NCBI GenBank assembly: GCA_964502735.1
Contig: CAZCYD010000106.1
Span: 1 to 5,523 of the forward strand
DNA: 5,523 nucleotides
Direction of reading: 5' to 3'
Source of the DNA: JACKAN01 sp964502735
GTDB taxonomy: Bacteria; Bdellovibrionota; Bdellovibrionia; Bdellovibrionales; UBA1609
Part shown: positions 1 through 5,523 of the stretch, piece after piece
Layout of the letters: each line of letters begins with the position of its first letter
Position numbering within the stretch: the stretch's first letter is position 1
Program-made: the position numbers and the translations under genes
Notes under the pieces: model-generated
Databases searched by the model: none
Told to the model about the DNA's origin: nothing
What the model saw: the letters and a program-made list of their open reading frames with translations, nothing else

Positions 1-504
1 ATGGGAGCTGTGCAAAGCAGTTTCAACTTAGAATCTTACAAAAATTTAGATTCACATCAAAATGAACTTATTGCAGAAAGAGTGGGAGCCTCCGTTGAAG
101 AAGTGAGGGCCTGTGTGGATATTTTAGATCAGTTTGTGGGTCACAATTCTAAAGCAATTAAATTTGAGCCTAAGAAAGAAATTATTCAATTGGAGGGGTT
201 GGATAGAAAGGGAGTTTTAAGTCTATTCCGGTACTGGAGCTATAGAGCTTATATTCGACTTTCTCATAAGGATCATCAAGCTATTAATTTGGGCCCTCAT
301 CCTAATTTTTCAATGGTGAGAATAGTTGCGCTGTCAGCAGGGGCCATAAAAAAATTACTAGATATACAATCTCGACACTATAGAGAAATTTGTGCAGTTG
401 TCGATCATGACATGGACCCTAAGGAGGAAGTCAGGGTTATTTTGATGCACAACTTTGGTGCCCATGAGTCGACTTCAGAAATACTTCCACATCCTAAACT
501 GTAA
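1..504 (+). CDS. Hypothetical protein, resembles C-terminal part of TIGR02147/DUF4423 proteins; possibly 5'-partial
   Basis: The reading frame is open from the first base to a TAA at 502-504 and gives 167 residues. No signal peptide or membrane segment is visible, so the product should be cytoplasmic. Residues 22-46 have a winged-helix-like pattern (IAxRxGxSxEEVxxxVxxL). Residues 105-152 (a beta-like MVRIVAL stretch, a long helix, then a DPKEEVRVILMHNF strand) resemble by eye the end of TIGR02147/DUF4423 proteins, which are common in Bdellovibrio-type genomes and usually about 270 residues long. If that is right, this is only the C-terminal portion, and the ATG at position 1 may be an internal methionine of a gene beginning before the window. 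No upstream sequence exists to check a ribosome binding site. The family assignment is a remote-similarity guess. A stand-alone lineage-specific protein is the alternative. No obvious link to the next gene, which lies 201 bp away. Confidence 0.6.
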   Translation: MGAVQSSFNLESYKNLDSHQNELIAERVGASVEEVRACVDILDQFVGHNSKAIKFEPKKEIIQLEGLDRKGVLSLFRYWSYRAYIRLSHKDHQAINLGPHPNFSMVRIVALSAGAIKKLLDIQSRHYREICAVVDHDMDPKEEVRVILMHNFGAHESTSEILPHPKL

Positions 505-613
505 TTATTAATCAATAAACGAATAGTTTGTTGTCCGGAGAATTCTTCTGCGCATAACTAGTTGTATAAAAATAATCTATTTGGATCAGTTTTGATTTTT
601 ATTTGTATTTTTT

Positions 614-641
614 TTGTCAAATTAACTAAATCCGATATCCT
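614..641 (+). promoter_or_regulatory. Possible sigma70-type promoter for the methyltransferase gene
   Basis: TTGTCA at 614-619 (5 of 6 matches to the -35 consensus) is followed after 16 bp by TATCCT at 636-641 (4 of 6 matches to the -10 consensus). The start site would fall near 648, giving a leader of about 58 nt before the ATG at 706. The surrounding gap (505-705) is very AT-rich, so chance matches are likely. It is the best-spaced pair I found in this gap. Confidence 0.3.
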
Positions 642-705
642 GAGTTTGTTAGCAGAGTTAAATGGTCTTAATAATTTAACAAAAAAATAATAAGAGAGGG
701 GAGGA

Positions 706-1356
706 ATGAGCGAAAAGGAATTGGTTTCTCCAGAGGCCTATACGACAAGCTCCGTATACTATGATCTTAGGGGCTGTTTTATTTTAAAAACAGCTTATAG
801 AGATAGTCTTATGAGGCAAATCTCGTTTTTTTCAAAAAATCTCTCTGAATCGCATCTTGAGGCCGCTGTTGGAAGCGGTTCGTTATGTTTTTTAGTTTTT
901 ATATACGCAAAAATTAATAAAATAAAATTTGCAGGTGTGGGTTTTGATTACACTCCCAAAATGGTCAAAAGCGCTCAACGTCTGTTGAGATTTAAAGGAA
1001 TTGAAATTATTGAGGCCGATGCAAGGAATTTAAGCTTTGCCGATGAGAGCTTCACCACAGTAAACCTTGCTAATTCCTATCATGCTGTAAATGATCCAAT
1101 TGAAATGGTGAAAGAGTTCTATCGCGTTCTCAAACCAGGAGGAACATTTGCTTTTAATGTACTGCTTTGTCCCAAAGGGTCGGGCCTGTTAGATAGAGTT
1201 TCGAATAGGGTCAACAGTTGGGGGCAAAGGATAGGCATTCTTTATAAACCTTACCACGAAGGCGAAGTTTTAAATCAATTATCTCAAATTGGATTTTTTA
1301 TTATTTCGTCGGCAAGGAAAGGTAATAGTCTCTATATAGTAGCCAAAAAGCAATAA
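706..1356 (+). CDS. Class I SAM-dependent methyltransferase
   Basis: A 216-residue protein with the core Rossmann methyltransferase motifs in order. Motif I is LEAAVGSGS at residues 51-59. The acidic residue that normally contacts the SAM ribose is D81 in GVGFDYTPKMV. Residues 103-107 (EADAR) fit motif III with D105, LANSYHAVND at 121-130 fits motif IV, and FYRVLKPGGTFAF at 138-150 is the typical post-motif segment of the Methyltransf_11/UbiE-like group. The N-terminal 50 residues (SSVYYDLRGCFILKTAYRDS) form a helical cap that probably shapes the acceptor pocket. No signal peptide is present, so it is cytoplasmic. Motif I has Ala where many relatives have Val-Gly/Asp-Cys, but the Gly-x-Gly is kept, so it is probably active. 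The methyl acceptor cannot be read from the sequence. The purine-rich run at 694-705 serves as ribosome binding site: GGAGG (700-704) lies only 1 nt from the ATG, so the AGAGG at 695-699 (6-nt spacing) may be the working element. No gene is coupled to it. Confidence 0.88.
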   Translation: MSEKELVSPEAYTTSSVYYDLRGCFILKTAYRDSLMRQISFFSKNLSESHLEAAVGSGSLCFLVFIYAKINKIKFAGVGFDYTPKMVKSAQRLLRFKGIEIIEADARNLSFADESFTTVNLANSYHAVNDPIEMVKEFYRVLKPGGTFAFNVLLCPKGSGLLDRVSNRVNSWGQRIGILYKPYHEGEVLNQLSQIGFFIISSARKGNSLYIVAKKQ

Positions 1357-1485
1357 TTGAATTATATTTTGCTTTAGTTAAATTGAGTTTTTGTGTGAAT
1401 GAAACTTAACGTAACAGGAGTCAAGCGCAAGAGAGCGTCGAACGTAAATGGGCTTCAAATGTAATGAGGGCCAAAGTTAGTAGAA

Positions 1486-1515
1486 ATAAAATTAGGAGAG
1501 ATAAAATTAGGAGAG
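1486..1515 (+). repeat. 15-bp tandem duplication doubling the ribosome binding site of the peroxiredoxin gene
   Basis: The unit ATAAAATTAGGAGAG occurs twice without gap or mismatch (1486-1500 and 1501-1515), followed by ATAATG, which begins like a third copy and contains the start codon at 1519. Each unit carries a Shine-Dalgarno core AGGAG (1494-1498 and 1509-1513). The second lies 5 nt from the ATG and is well placed; the first is 20 nt away and could act only as a standby site. The duplication looks like a replication-slippage product. Confidence 0.9.
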
Positions 1516-1518
1516 ATA

Positions 1519-2106
1519 ATGGCTAAAACTAAAGAGAATGTCAAAATTGTGAAGGAATCAATAATTCGCGCATCTAATGCTAAAAAGGGGACTGATAAAT
1601 TGCCTAAAAAATCACCTAACAAGAATGTTAAGGCTTCAACAGAAGTTCCTAACTTAGTAGGTAAAAAAATTTCTAAAATAGAACTTATGGGAACAAATCA
1701 AACCTCTTACTGCCTTCCTAGTGGTAAAAAAGTTGTATTGTTTTTTTACCCAAAAGACTCAACTCCTGGTTGCACACAAGAAGCTCATGACTTTTCGAAT
1801 CTACGTAAAAGATTTGCTAATTTAGATATAGATATATTTGGTATATCTAGAGATAGCATAAAATCACATGAAAACTTTAAATCTAAACAGGGATATGAAA
1901 TTGAACTGCTGAGTGATAGTGATGAAAAGGCGTGCCAAGTATTTAATGTGATTAAAATGAAGAATATGTATGGGAAAAAGGTTCGTGGCATAGAAAGAAG
2001 CACTTTTTTTATTGATGAGACTGGCCGTGTAATACAGGAGTGGAGGGGTGTTAAAGTTCCAGGGCATGCAGATGAAGTTTATAATTACGTAAAACAGACA
2101 CTATGA
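1519..2106 (+). CDS. bcp: Thioredoxin-dependent peroxiredoxin, BCP/PrxQ type, with lysine-rich N-terminal extension
   Basis: This 195-residue protein should reduce hydrogen peroxide and organic hydroperoxides in the cytoplasm. The peroxiredoxin domain starts near residue 42 and is about 154 residues, the normal size for the BCP/PrxQ group. The active-site pattern PxxxTxxC is present as P78, T82 and peroxidatic C85 in YPKDSTPGCTQEAHDF. The partner arginine is R160 in ERSTFFID. In E. coli BCP the resolving cysteine lies five residues after the peroxidatic one; here that position is H90. The other cysteines are C65 and C139 (EKACQVFNV), so it is either a 1-Cys form or uses C139 or another thiol. 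Residues 1-40 hold 11 Lys and 1 Arg against 3 acidic residues, with no hydrophobic signal core; this tail looks disordered and could bind nucleic acid or membranes. The ATG at 1519 is supported by AGGAG at 1509-1513. No peroxide-sensor site was recognised upstream. Confidence 0.93.
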   Translation: MAKTKENVKIVKESIIRASNAKKGTDKLPKKSPNKNVKASTEVPNLVGKKISKIELMGTNQTSYCLPSGKKVVLFFYPKDSTPGCTQEAHDFSNLRKRFANLDIDIFGISRDSIKSHENFKSKQGYEIELLSDSDEKACQVFNVIKMKNMYGKKVRGIERSTFFIDETGRVIQEWRGVKVPGHADEVYNYVKQTL

Positions 2107-2150
2107 CCACCGAGATAGAACGTATGACTAGAATGTATTCACATTTCCCA

Positions 2151-2194
2151 GATTGTCTCAATATGAGAATACACTAAAATATTTTGAGACAATC
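2151..2194. repeat. Perfect 11-bp inverted repeat, likely operator overlapping a promoter
   Basis: GATTGTCTCAA at 2151-2161 is exactly complementary in reverse to TTGAGACAATC at 2184-2194, separated by 22 bp. The half-site centres are 33 bp apart, about three helical turns, so both would face the same side of the DNA. A third, shorter half-site TGAGA at 2164-2168 forms a second small palindrome with TCTCA at 2156-2160. The right arm contains the predicted -35 box of the downstream promoter. No T-run follows the repeat on either strand, which argues against an intrinsic terminator and favours a protein-binding site. The binding protein is unknown. Confidence 0.6.
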
Positions 2195-2213
2195 CCCGAT
2201 ACTCTAATATAAT
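2184..2213 (+). promoter_or_regulatory. Sigma70-type promoter for the DUF1592-DUF1552 gene pair
   Basis: TTGAGA at 2184-2189 matches 5 of 6 consensus -35 positions, and TATAAT at 2208-2213 is a perfect -10 box, with an 18-bp spacer. The start site would be near 2220, giving a leader of about 65 nt before the ATG at 2285. It is the strongest promoter-like match I found in the window. The -35 box is part of the right arm of the inverted repeat at 2151-2194, so a bound regulator would be expected to compete with RNA polymerase. It lies 78 bp after the peroxiredoxin stop codon. Confidence 0.55.
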
Positions 2214-2240
2214 ACAAGGAAGTATCTTAATTGTAAATTT

Positions 2241-2268
2241 CTGAGAAAATTCAGTTTTGTATTTTTTT
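2241..2268 (+). other. Weak hairpin followed by T-rich run in the leader of the gene pair
   Basis: CTGA at 2241-2244 pairs with TCAG at 2251-2254, with a possible G-T pair inside and an AAAA loop. It is followed by a T-rich run at 2255-2268 that ends in seven T. The layout resembles a factor-independent terminator, but the stem is too short to be convincing. It would lie inside the predicted leader, so if it acts at all it might attenuate transcription of the pair or end read-through from the peroxiredoxin gene. Confidence 0.2.
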
Positions 2269-2284
2269 AGCGTTCAGGGGATTG

Positions 2285-4210
2285 ATGTCAAAAAGAAGAG
2301 TACCTGCTGGCAATTTATTTATTTGTTTAGCCTTAGGATTTTTATTTTTATTCTATCAAAATTGCTCTCGTTTTGAAGCTCTACCAAATTCTCATTCAGT
2401 TTCAGCAGAATCTTTAGATTCTGATCTTGTAACATTTCAGAAAGTTAACGACGCGATTTTCAAACCCCAGTGTTTGTCTTGTCACAATAATAATAATCCC
2501 AGTGGAGGAATAGACTTAAGCTCCTATGAAAACTTAATGAAATCTAATGTGATTACCCCTTATAGCTCAACTTCAAGTACCTTATTTATTTCGATTAAAG
2601 TTGGAAGTATGCCGCCAAGTGGAAATGTAGAATCTGCGAAATTAAATCTTCTGGCTGAATGGATCGATGGAGGGGCCGTAGAGTCTTTAGATAAGAGTTC
2701 ATGTGAGACAAAGGCTCCCTTGCTTCCAAGGCTTACACATTATGAATACGAAATGATTATTAAGGATATGACGGGTACTGAATCGTCAATAACTGAATTG
2801 CAAACTTTGCCAACCTTGCCCCCTCGATATGGTTTTGACAATATCTCTAACACTAAGATTGATCGAGTAACAGCCGAAGCCTATATCAATGTTGCAGAGT
2901 CTGTGGCTGACAGAGTTATTTCAGCAAATTCTATTATTGGATTGTGTGATGCCAATTTAGTTCAAGGCCAGCACAATTGGGAAAACTGTGCCTACCCGAT
3001 TTTAAAACACGTAGGTGAACGCCTGTTTAGGCGTCCCCTAAGATCTGATGAAGTTATACAGTACAGGGCAATATTTGATAGGTTAAGCACGTTGGCTGGT
3101 GAAGCTTACGTGAGTGAGCCTGTTCCAAATGGGACAAAGGGATTTAACCGTTCTTTTAGGGAGGGTTTATCGGCTACACTCATTAGCCAGCTTATTTCAC
3201 CAAATTTTTTATTTAAAATGGAGTATTTTCCTGGAGTCTACGATCTTACAGAAAAAAATTTTTCTATAGCTTCTAAACTTTCACTCTCGATTGGTTCTAC
3301 TTACCCAGATGAAGAATTGTGGAAGTTAGCTGAGAATGGAAGTATTAAACAGGAAAGTATTATAGAATATCAAATACAGCGCTTGTTGAGAAAATACAGT
3401 GGTCGGTTTTCTCAGAATTTTGCTGGTCAATGGTTAGGTTTTAGAAAGGATTTGAAAAAGCCATTTACAGATATTGATGGTGCTATGGCAAAAGAATCGA
3501 GTTTAGTATTTGAAGAAATTATAAACGAGAATCAGCAAGTCTCTCACCTCTTGTCTCCTGGATACACATACGTTAATCAATTGCTTTCTGAGCATCTTGA
3601 TATAGCAACTAATACAAATAATGCCACCTTTATAAAGGTAGTCTCTATGGAGAGAGGGGGAATTTTAAGTCAAGGTCATTTTCTGAAATCGACGTCTAGC
3701 ATTGGTAAGACAAGCCCCATAAAAAGGGGAATATGGGTTTTAGATTCAGTTTTATGTAGGACTCTGCCTCCATTAGATGCCGCAGCATTGGAAGAAATTG
3801 CTGAAGCGCAAGCCAATATTGATCCCAATGCAAGTTTAATTGAAAAAATGAAGGCACATAGAAATACATCCAAAAGATGTTACACCTGTCACAGCCAAAT
3901 TGACCCGATTGGTTTAGCCCTCGAAAATTGGGATCACCTTGGTAAGTTTAGAACTCGTTATGTTGATGGATCTCCTATTGTTTCAGACCTTGAGTTTAAT
4001 GGAAGACTTGTCAAAGATCCACAAAGTTTATCTCAATCAATTGAAACAACTAGAGAGTTTCGCAATTGTGTACAGAAAAAACTTGAGGCCTACTTTGGAG
4101 GGGTAAATCCCACCCAGAAAGCACAGTGTTCAACTCAAGTTACTCAAGATACTCCTGTGCGCCAACTGACATCTGAAACCCTTTTAAAATCCTTGAAGGA
4201 GGATTTCTGA
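2285..4210 (+). CDS. Predicted di-haem c-type lipoprotein, DUF1592/DUF1588/DUF1585 family (planctomycete-type cytochrome)
   Basis: A 641-residue exported protein of unknown reaction, probably redox-active. Residues 1-27 form a lipoprotein signal with a basic start, a hydrophobic core and the ending FLFYQNC, making C27 the likely lipidated residue; Ser at +2 would suit outer-membrane sorting. Approximate domains: a PSCyt1-like cytochrome at 45-130 with haem motif CLSCH (C63, C66, H67) and probable axial Met M109 in GSMPPSG; PSD3/DUF1587 from 148 (LPRLTHYEYEMIIKDMTG); PSD5/DUF1595 around 230-275 (ERLFRRPLRSDEV); PSD4/DUF1592 around 288-418; PSCyt3/DUF1588 around 455-556 with second haem motif CYTCH (C532, C535, H536); PSD2/DUF1585 around 570-640. 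All expected blocks are present, so the protein looks complete. The ATG at 2285 is preferred over the TTG at 2282 because it leaves 4 nt after the AGGGG at 2276-2280. The stop overlaps the next start by one base, indicating a co-translated pair. Domain assignments are by eye. Confidence 0.9.
   Translation: MSKRRVPAGNLFICLALGFLFLFYQNCSRFEALPNSHSVSAESLDSDLVTFQKVNDAIFKPQCLSCHNNNNPSGGIDLSSYENLMKSNVITPYSSTSSTLFISIKVGSMPPSGNVESAKLNLLAEWIDGGAVESLDKSSCETKAPLLPRLTHYEYEMIIKDMTGTESSITELQTLPTLPPRYGFDNISNTKIDRVTAEAYINVAESVADRVISANSIIGLCDANLVQGQHNWENCAYPILKHVGERLFRRPLRSDEVIQYRAIFDRLSTLAGEAYVSEPVPNGTKGFNRSFREGLSATLISQLISPNFLFKMEYFPGVYDLTEKNFSIASKLSLSIGSTYPDEELWKLAENGSIKQESIIEYQIQRLLRKYSGRFSQNFAGQWLGFRKDLKKPFTDIDGAMAKESSLVFEEIINENQQVSHLLSPGYTYVNQLLSEHLDIATNTNNATFIKVVSMERGGILSQGHFLKSTSSIGKTSPIKRGIWVLDSVLCRTLPPLDAAALEEIAEAQANIDPNASLIEKMKAHRNTSKRCYTCHSQIDPIGLALENWDHLGKFRTRYVDGSPIVSDLEFNGRLVKDPQSLSQSIETTREFRNCVQKKLEAYFGGVNPTQKAQCSTQVTQDTPVRQLTSETLLKSLKEDF
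4196..4202 (+). promoter_or_regulatory. Strong ribosome binding site inside the end of the lipoprotein gene
   Basis: AAGGAGG, a near-perfect Shine-Dalgarno sequence, lies 7 nt before the ATG at 4210 and is embedded in the last codons of the upstream gene. Together with the TGATG stop-start overlap (4208-4212) it fixes the start of the DUF1552 gene and allows both independent initiation and coupling. Confidence 0.85.
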
Positions 4211-5523
4211 TGAAGAGTATTTCAAGGAGACTATTTATTAAAAAAATGGGTTTCCACTTTACGTTGCCACTGTTAAGTAATTTTTATCCAATTTCTTCCT
4301 TGTCCCAAGAGGCTTCTTTAAGGAAAAACTTTATTGGAATATTTTTTCCTAATGGTTCTTACTTTCCTACATCCGATGGAGTGGGGTCATGGCATTGGAA
4401 TAATAATAACGGAGTCTTGTATGATCTTACTCAAGGTAGTAATCGGGTGAATCAACATGTTATGATTTTGCGTAAGATAAGAGCGGGTTTTCCAACTTTA
4501 GATCCACACTGGCAGAATCCAGCAGCGTTTTTGTCTGGAAATCAGATCCGTTTAAGTTTAGATAGACCTAGGTGCGGACGGACTATTGACCAAATTATTG
4601 CTGATACGAGAGGGACTCCATTTAGATCGCTTGAGATTGGAGGACCTTATTTTCATATTCATCCTCTTGCTGATCATCCTAATTATCCTGATATTTATAT
4701 GAATCGCATTTCATGGGCCCAAGATGAATTGCCATTGACTCCAATTGTCGATCCGTATCAGCTTTTTAATTATTTGTTTTCAGGAACAAGCGGAAACTTA
4801 AAGCAGATTCAATATCAACACACAAAGAAGAAAAGCATTTTAGATTTTGTCAGTAGTGAGCTGAGATCTGTAGCGGCTAAAACTTCTAGCGAAGGAAGGC
4901 TGATGATGGAAGAATATGAATCTGGTTTGCGTGAAATAGAAGCCGGACTTGGGCAGAATTATAACTGTGAAAAGCCAAGTGCTCCAAATAAAATATATCC
5001 AAATCGTGAGCTGAATTATGTAGACAGAATACAACAGTTTCAAAAGATAATCGTTTTTGCTTTGAAGTGTCAACTTACCAACGTCGCAACTATGATGTAT
5101 GCTCCAGCTGTATCTGGAGAGTTGTACTACCATGGTGATCTTGGCAACAACACTTATGATCATCATGCCGCCGCTCATAATGGAGGATCTGCAGCCAAAA
5201 TTGCCAGACATCTACAGGTCAATAGAATGCATATTGGACTTTTAAAACATTTATTAAATCTTTTAAAAGAGCATGGCTTAATGAATGAAACTCTTGTTTT
5301 ATTTGGAACAGATATGTCTAATGGAGATACTCATAATACCAATGATATTCCTACGCTTTTGTGTGGAGGTGGTTCTGATCTAAGATTTGGCCGTGAAATC
5401 ACATTCTCAACTCAACAAACACATACGAGTATTTTACTTTCAATACTTTCAATGTTTGGAATCCAAAGAAGCGCCTTGGGTGAAGGAACAATGAGATCCA
5501 CTTCAAATTTGAATTCTTTTATA
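4210..5523 (+). CDS. Tat-exported HXXSHH-family (DUF1552) protein, 3'-partial
   Basis: The frame is open for 438 codons to the last base with no stop, so the gene is cut by the window; the family's usual length suggests only a short C-terminal piece is missing. Residues 5-11 (SRRLFIK) are a textbook twin-arginine motif, followed by a modest hydrophobic stretch to about residue 31, so the protein should be exported folded. Family landmarks are IFFPNG at 44-49, AAFLSG at 105-110, RTIDQIIADT at 124-133 (the usual SxDQ site), SLEIGG at 140-145, ISWAQDELP at 167-175, DPYQLFNYLF at 181-190, DHHAAAHNGG at 317-326, and FGTDMSNGDTHN at 365-376 followed by IPTLLCGG. The motif naming the family, HXXSHH, reads HAAAHN here (319-324). 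The late Asp/His-rich segments recall metal sites of the alkaline-phosphatase-like superfamily, but the family's reaction is not known to me. It is co-translated with the haem lipoprotein, a pairing also seen in other bacteria, suggesting a shared periplasmic process. Confidence 0.9.
   Translation, partial: MKSISRRLFIKKMGFHFTLPLLSNFYPISSLSQEASLRKNFIGIFFPNGSYFPTSDGVGSWHWNNNNGVLYDLTQGSNRVNQHVMILRKIRAGFPTLDPHWQNPAAFLSGNQIRLSLDRPRCGRTIDQIIADTRGTPFRSLEIGGPYFHIHPLADHPNYPDIYMNRISWAQDELPLTPIVDPYQLFNYLFSGTSGNLKQIQYQHTKKKSILDFVSSELRSVAAKTSSEGRLMMEEYESGLREIEAGLGQNYNCEKPSAPNKIYPNRELNYVDRIQQFQKIIVFALKCQLTNVATMMYAPAVSGELYYHGDLGNNTYDHHAAAHNGGSAAKIARHLQVNRMHIGLLKHLLNLLKEHGLMNETLVLFGTDMSNGDTHNTNDIPTLLCGGGSDLRFGREITFSTQQTHTSILLSILSMFGIQRSALGEGTMRSTSNLNSFI

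Noticed and set aside
566..602. AT-only stem (ATAAAAAT with ATTTTTAT) before a T-rich run, as a terminator for the first gene
   Set aside because: The stem contains no G-C pairs, has a 21-nt loop and lies in a region so AT-rich that such pairings are expected by chance.
657..680. 7-bp inverted repeat GTTAAAT/ATTTAAC before the methyltransferase gene
   Set aside because: It has a short, nearly all A-T stem in AT-rich DNA, with no link to a clear promoter element; not distinguishable from chance.
1448..1480. Eleven-codon open frame before the peroxiredoxin gene (possible leader peptide)
   Set aside because: There is no well-spaced ribosome binding site, no codon bias of regulatory interest and no terminator-antiterminator structure nearby.
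1785..2067. Two overlapping minus-strand open frames of about 70 codons opposite the peroxiredoxin gene
   Set aside because: They overlap conserved peroxiredoxin sequence in other frames, and their translations are low-complexity and match no family I know.
2151..2194. Inverted repeat read as an intrinsic terminator of the peroxiredoxin gene
   Set aside because: The 22-nt loop is large and no T-run follows the stem on either strand; overlap with a -35 box fits an operator better.
2288..2300. Arg-Arg pair near the start of the haem lipoprotein as a Tat signal
   Set aside because: The surrounding residues (SKRRVPAG) do not match SRRxFLK, and the strong hydrophobic core ending in Cys fits a Sec lipoprotein signal.
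4840..5211. Open frame of 123 codons on the minus strand
   Set aside because: It lies entirely antisense to the well-supported DUF1552 coding region, and its translation has no recognisable domain, so it is a shadow of the real gene.

Overview
The window is AT-rich, gene-dense bacterial DNA with all recognisable genes on the + strand. No RNA gene, CRISPR array, insertion sequence or attachment site is visible. The combination of a DUF1592-type haem lipoprotein with a DUF1552 partner, a lipobox ending Tyr-Gln-Asn-Cys, a lysine-rich tail on a peroxiredoxin and a protein resembling the TIGR02147/DUF4423 group suggests a Bdellovibrionota (Bdellovibrio/Bacteriovorax-like) organism. This placement is an inference from gene content and style; no marker gene proves it.

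Layout. Positions 1-504 hold the end, or all, of a small soluble protein that resembles the C-terminal part of TIGR02147/DUF4423 regulators. A 201-bp AT-rich gap with a possible sigma70-type promoter leads to a class I SAM-dependent methyltransferase (706-1356). A 162-bp gap ends in a 15-bp tandem duplication that doubles the ribosome binding site of a BCP/PrxQ-type peroxiredoxin (1519-2106), which carries a basic N-terminal tail of about 40 residues. A 178-bp gap follows, with a good promoter (TATAAT at 2208-2213) whose -35 box lies inside one arm of a perfect 11-bp inverted repeat, a likely operator.

That promoter would drive a translationally coupled pair. The first gene (2285-4210) is a predicted di-haem c-type lipoprotein with the domain set first named from planctomycetes (PSCyt1-like, PSD3, PSD5, PSD4, PSCyt3, PSD2). 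The second (4210 to beyond the window end) is a Tat-exported HXXSHH (DUF1552) protein. Both products should act outside the cytoplasm, the first membrane-anchored with covalent haem and the second exported folded. To my knowledge the biochemical role of this pair has not been established, so it is the best candidate here for an undescribed system. The first three genes have separate upstream gaps and no evident functional link to the pair or to each other.
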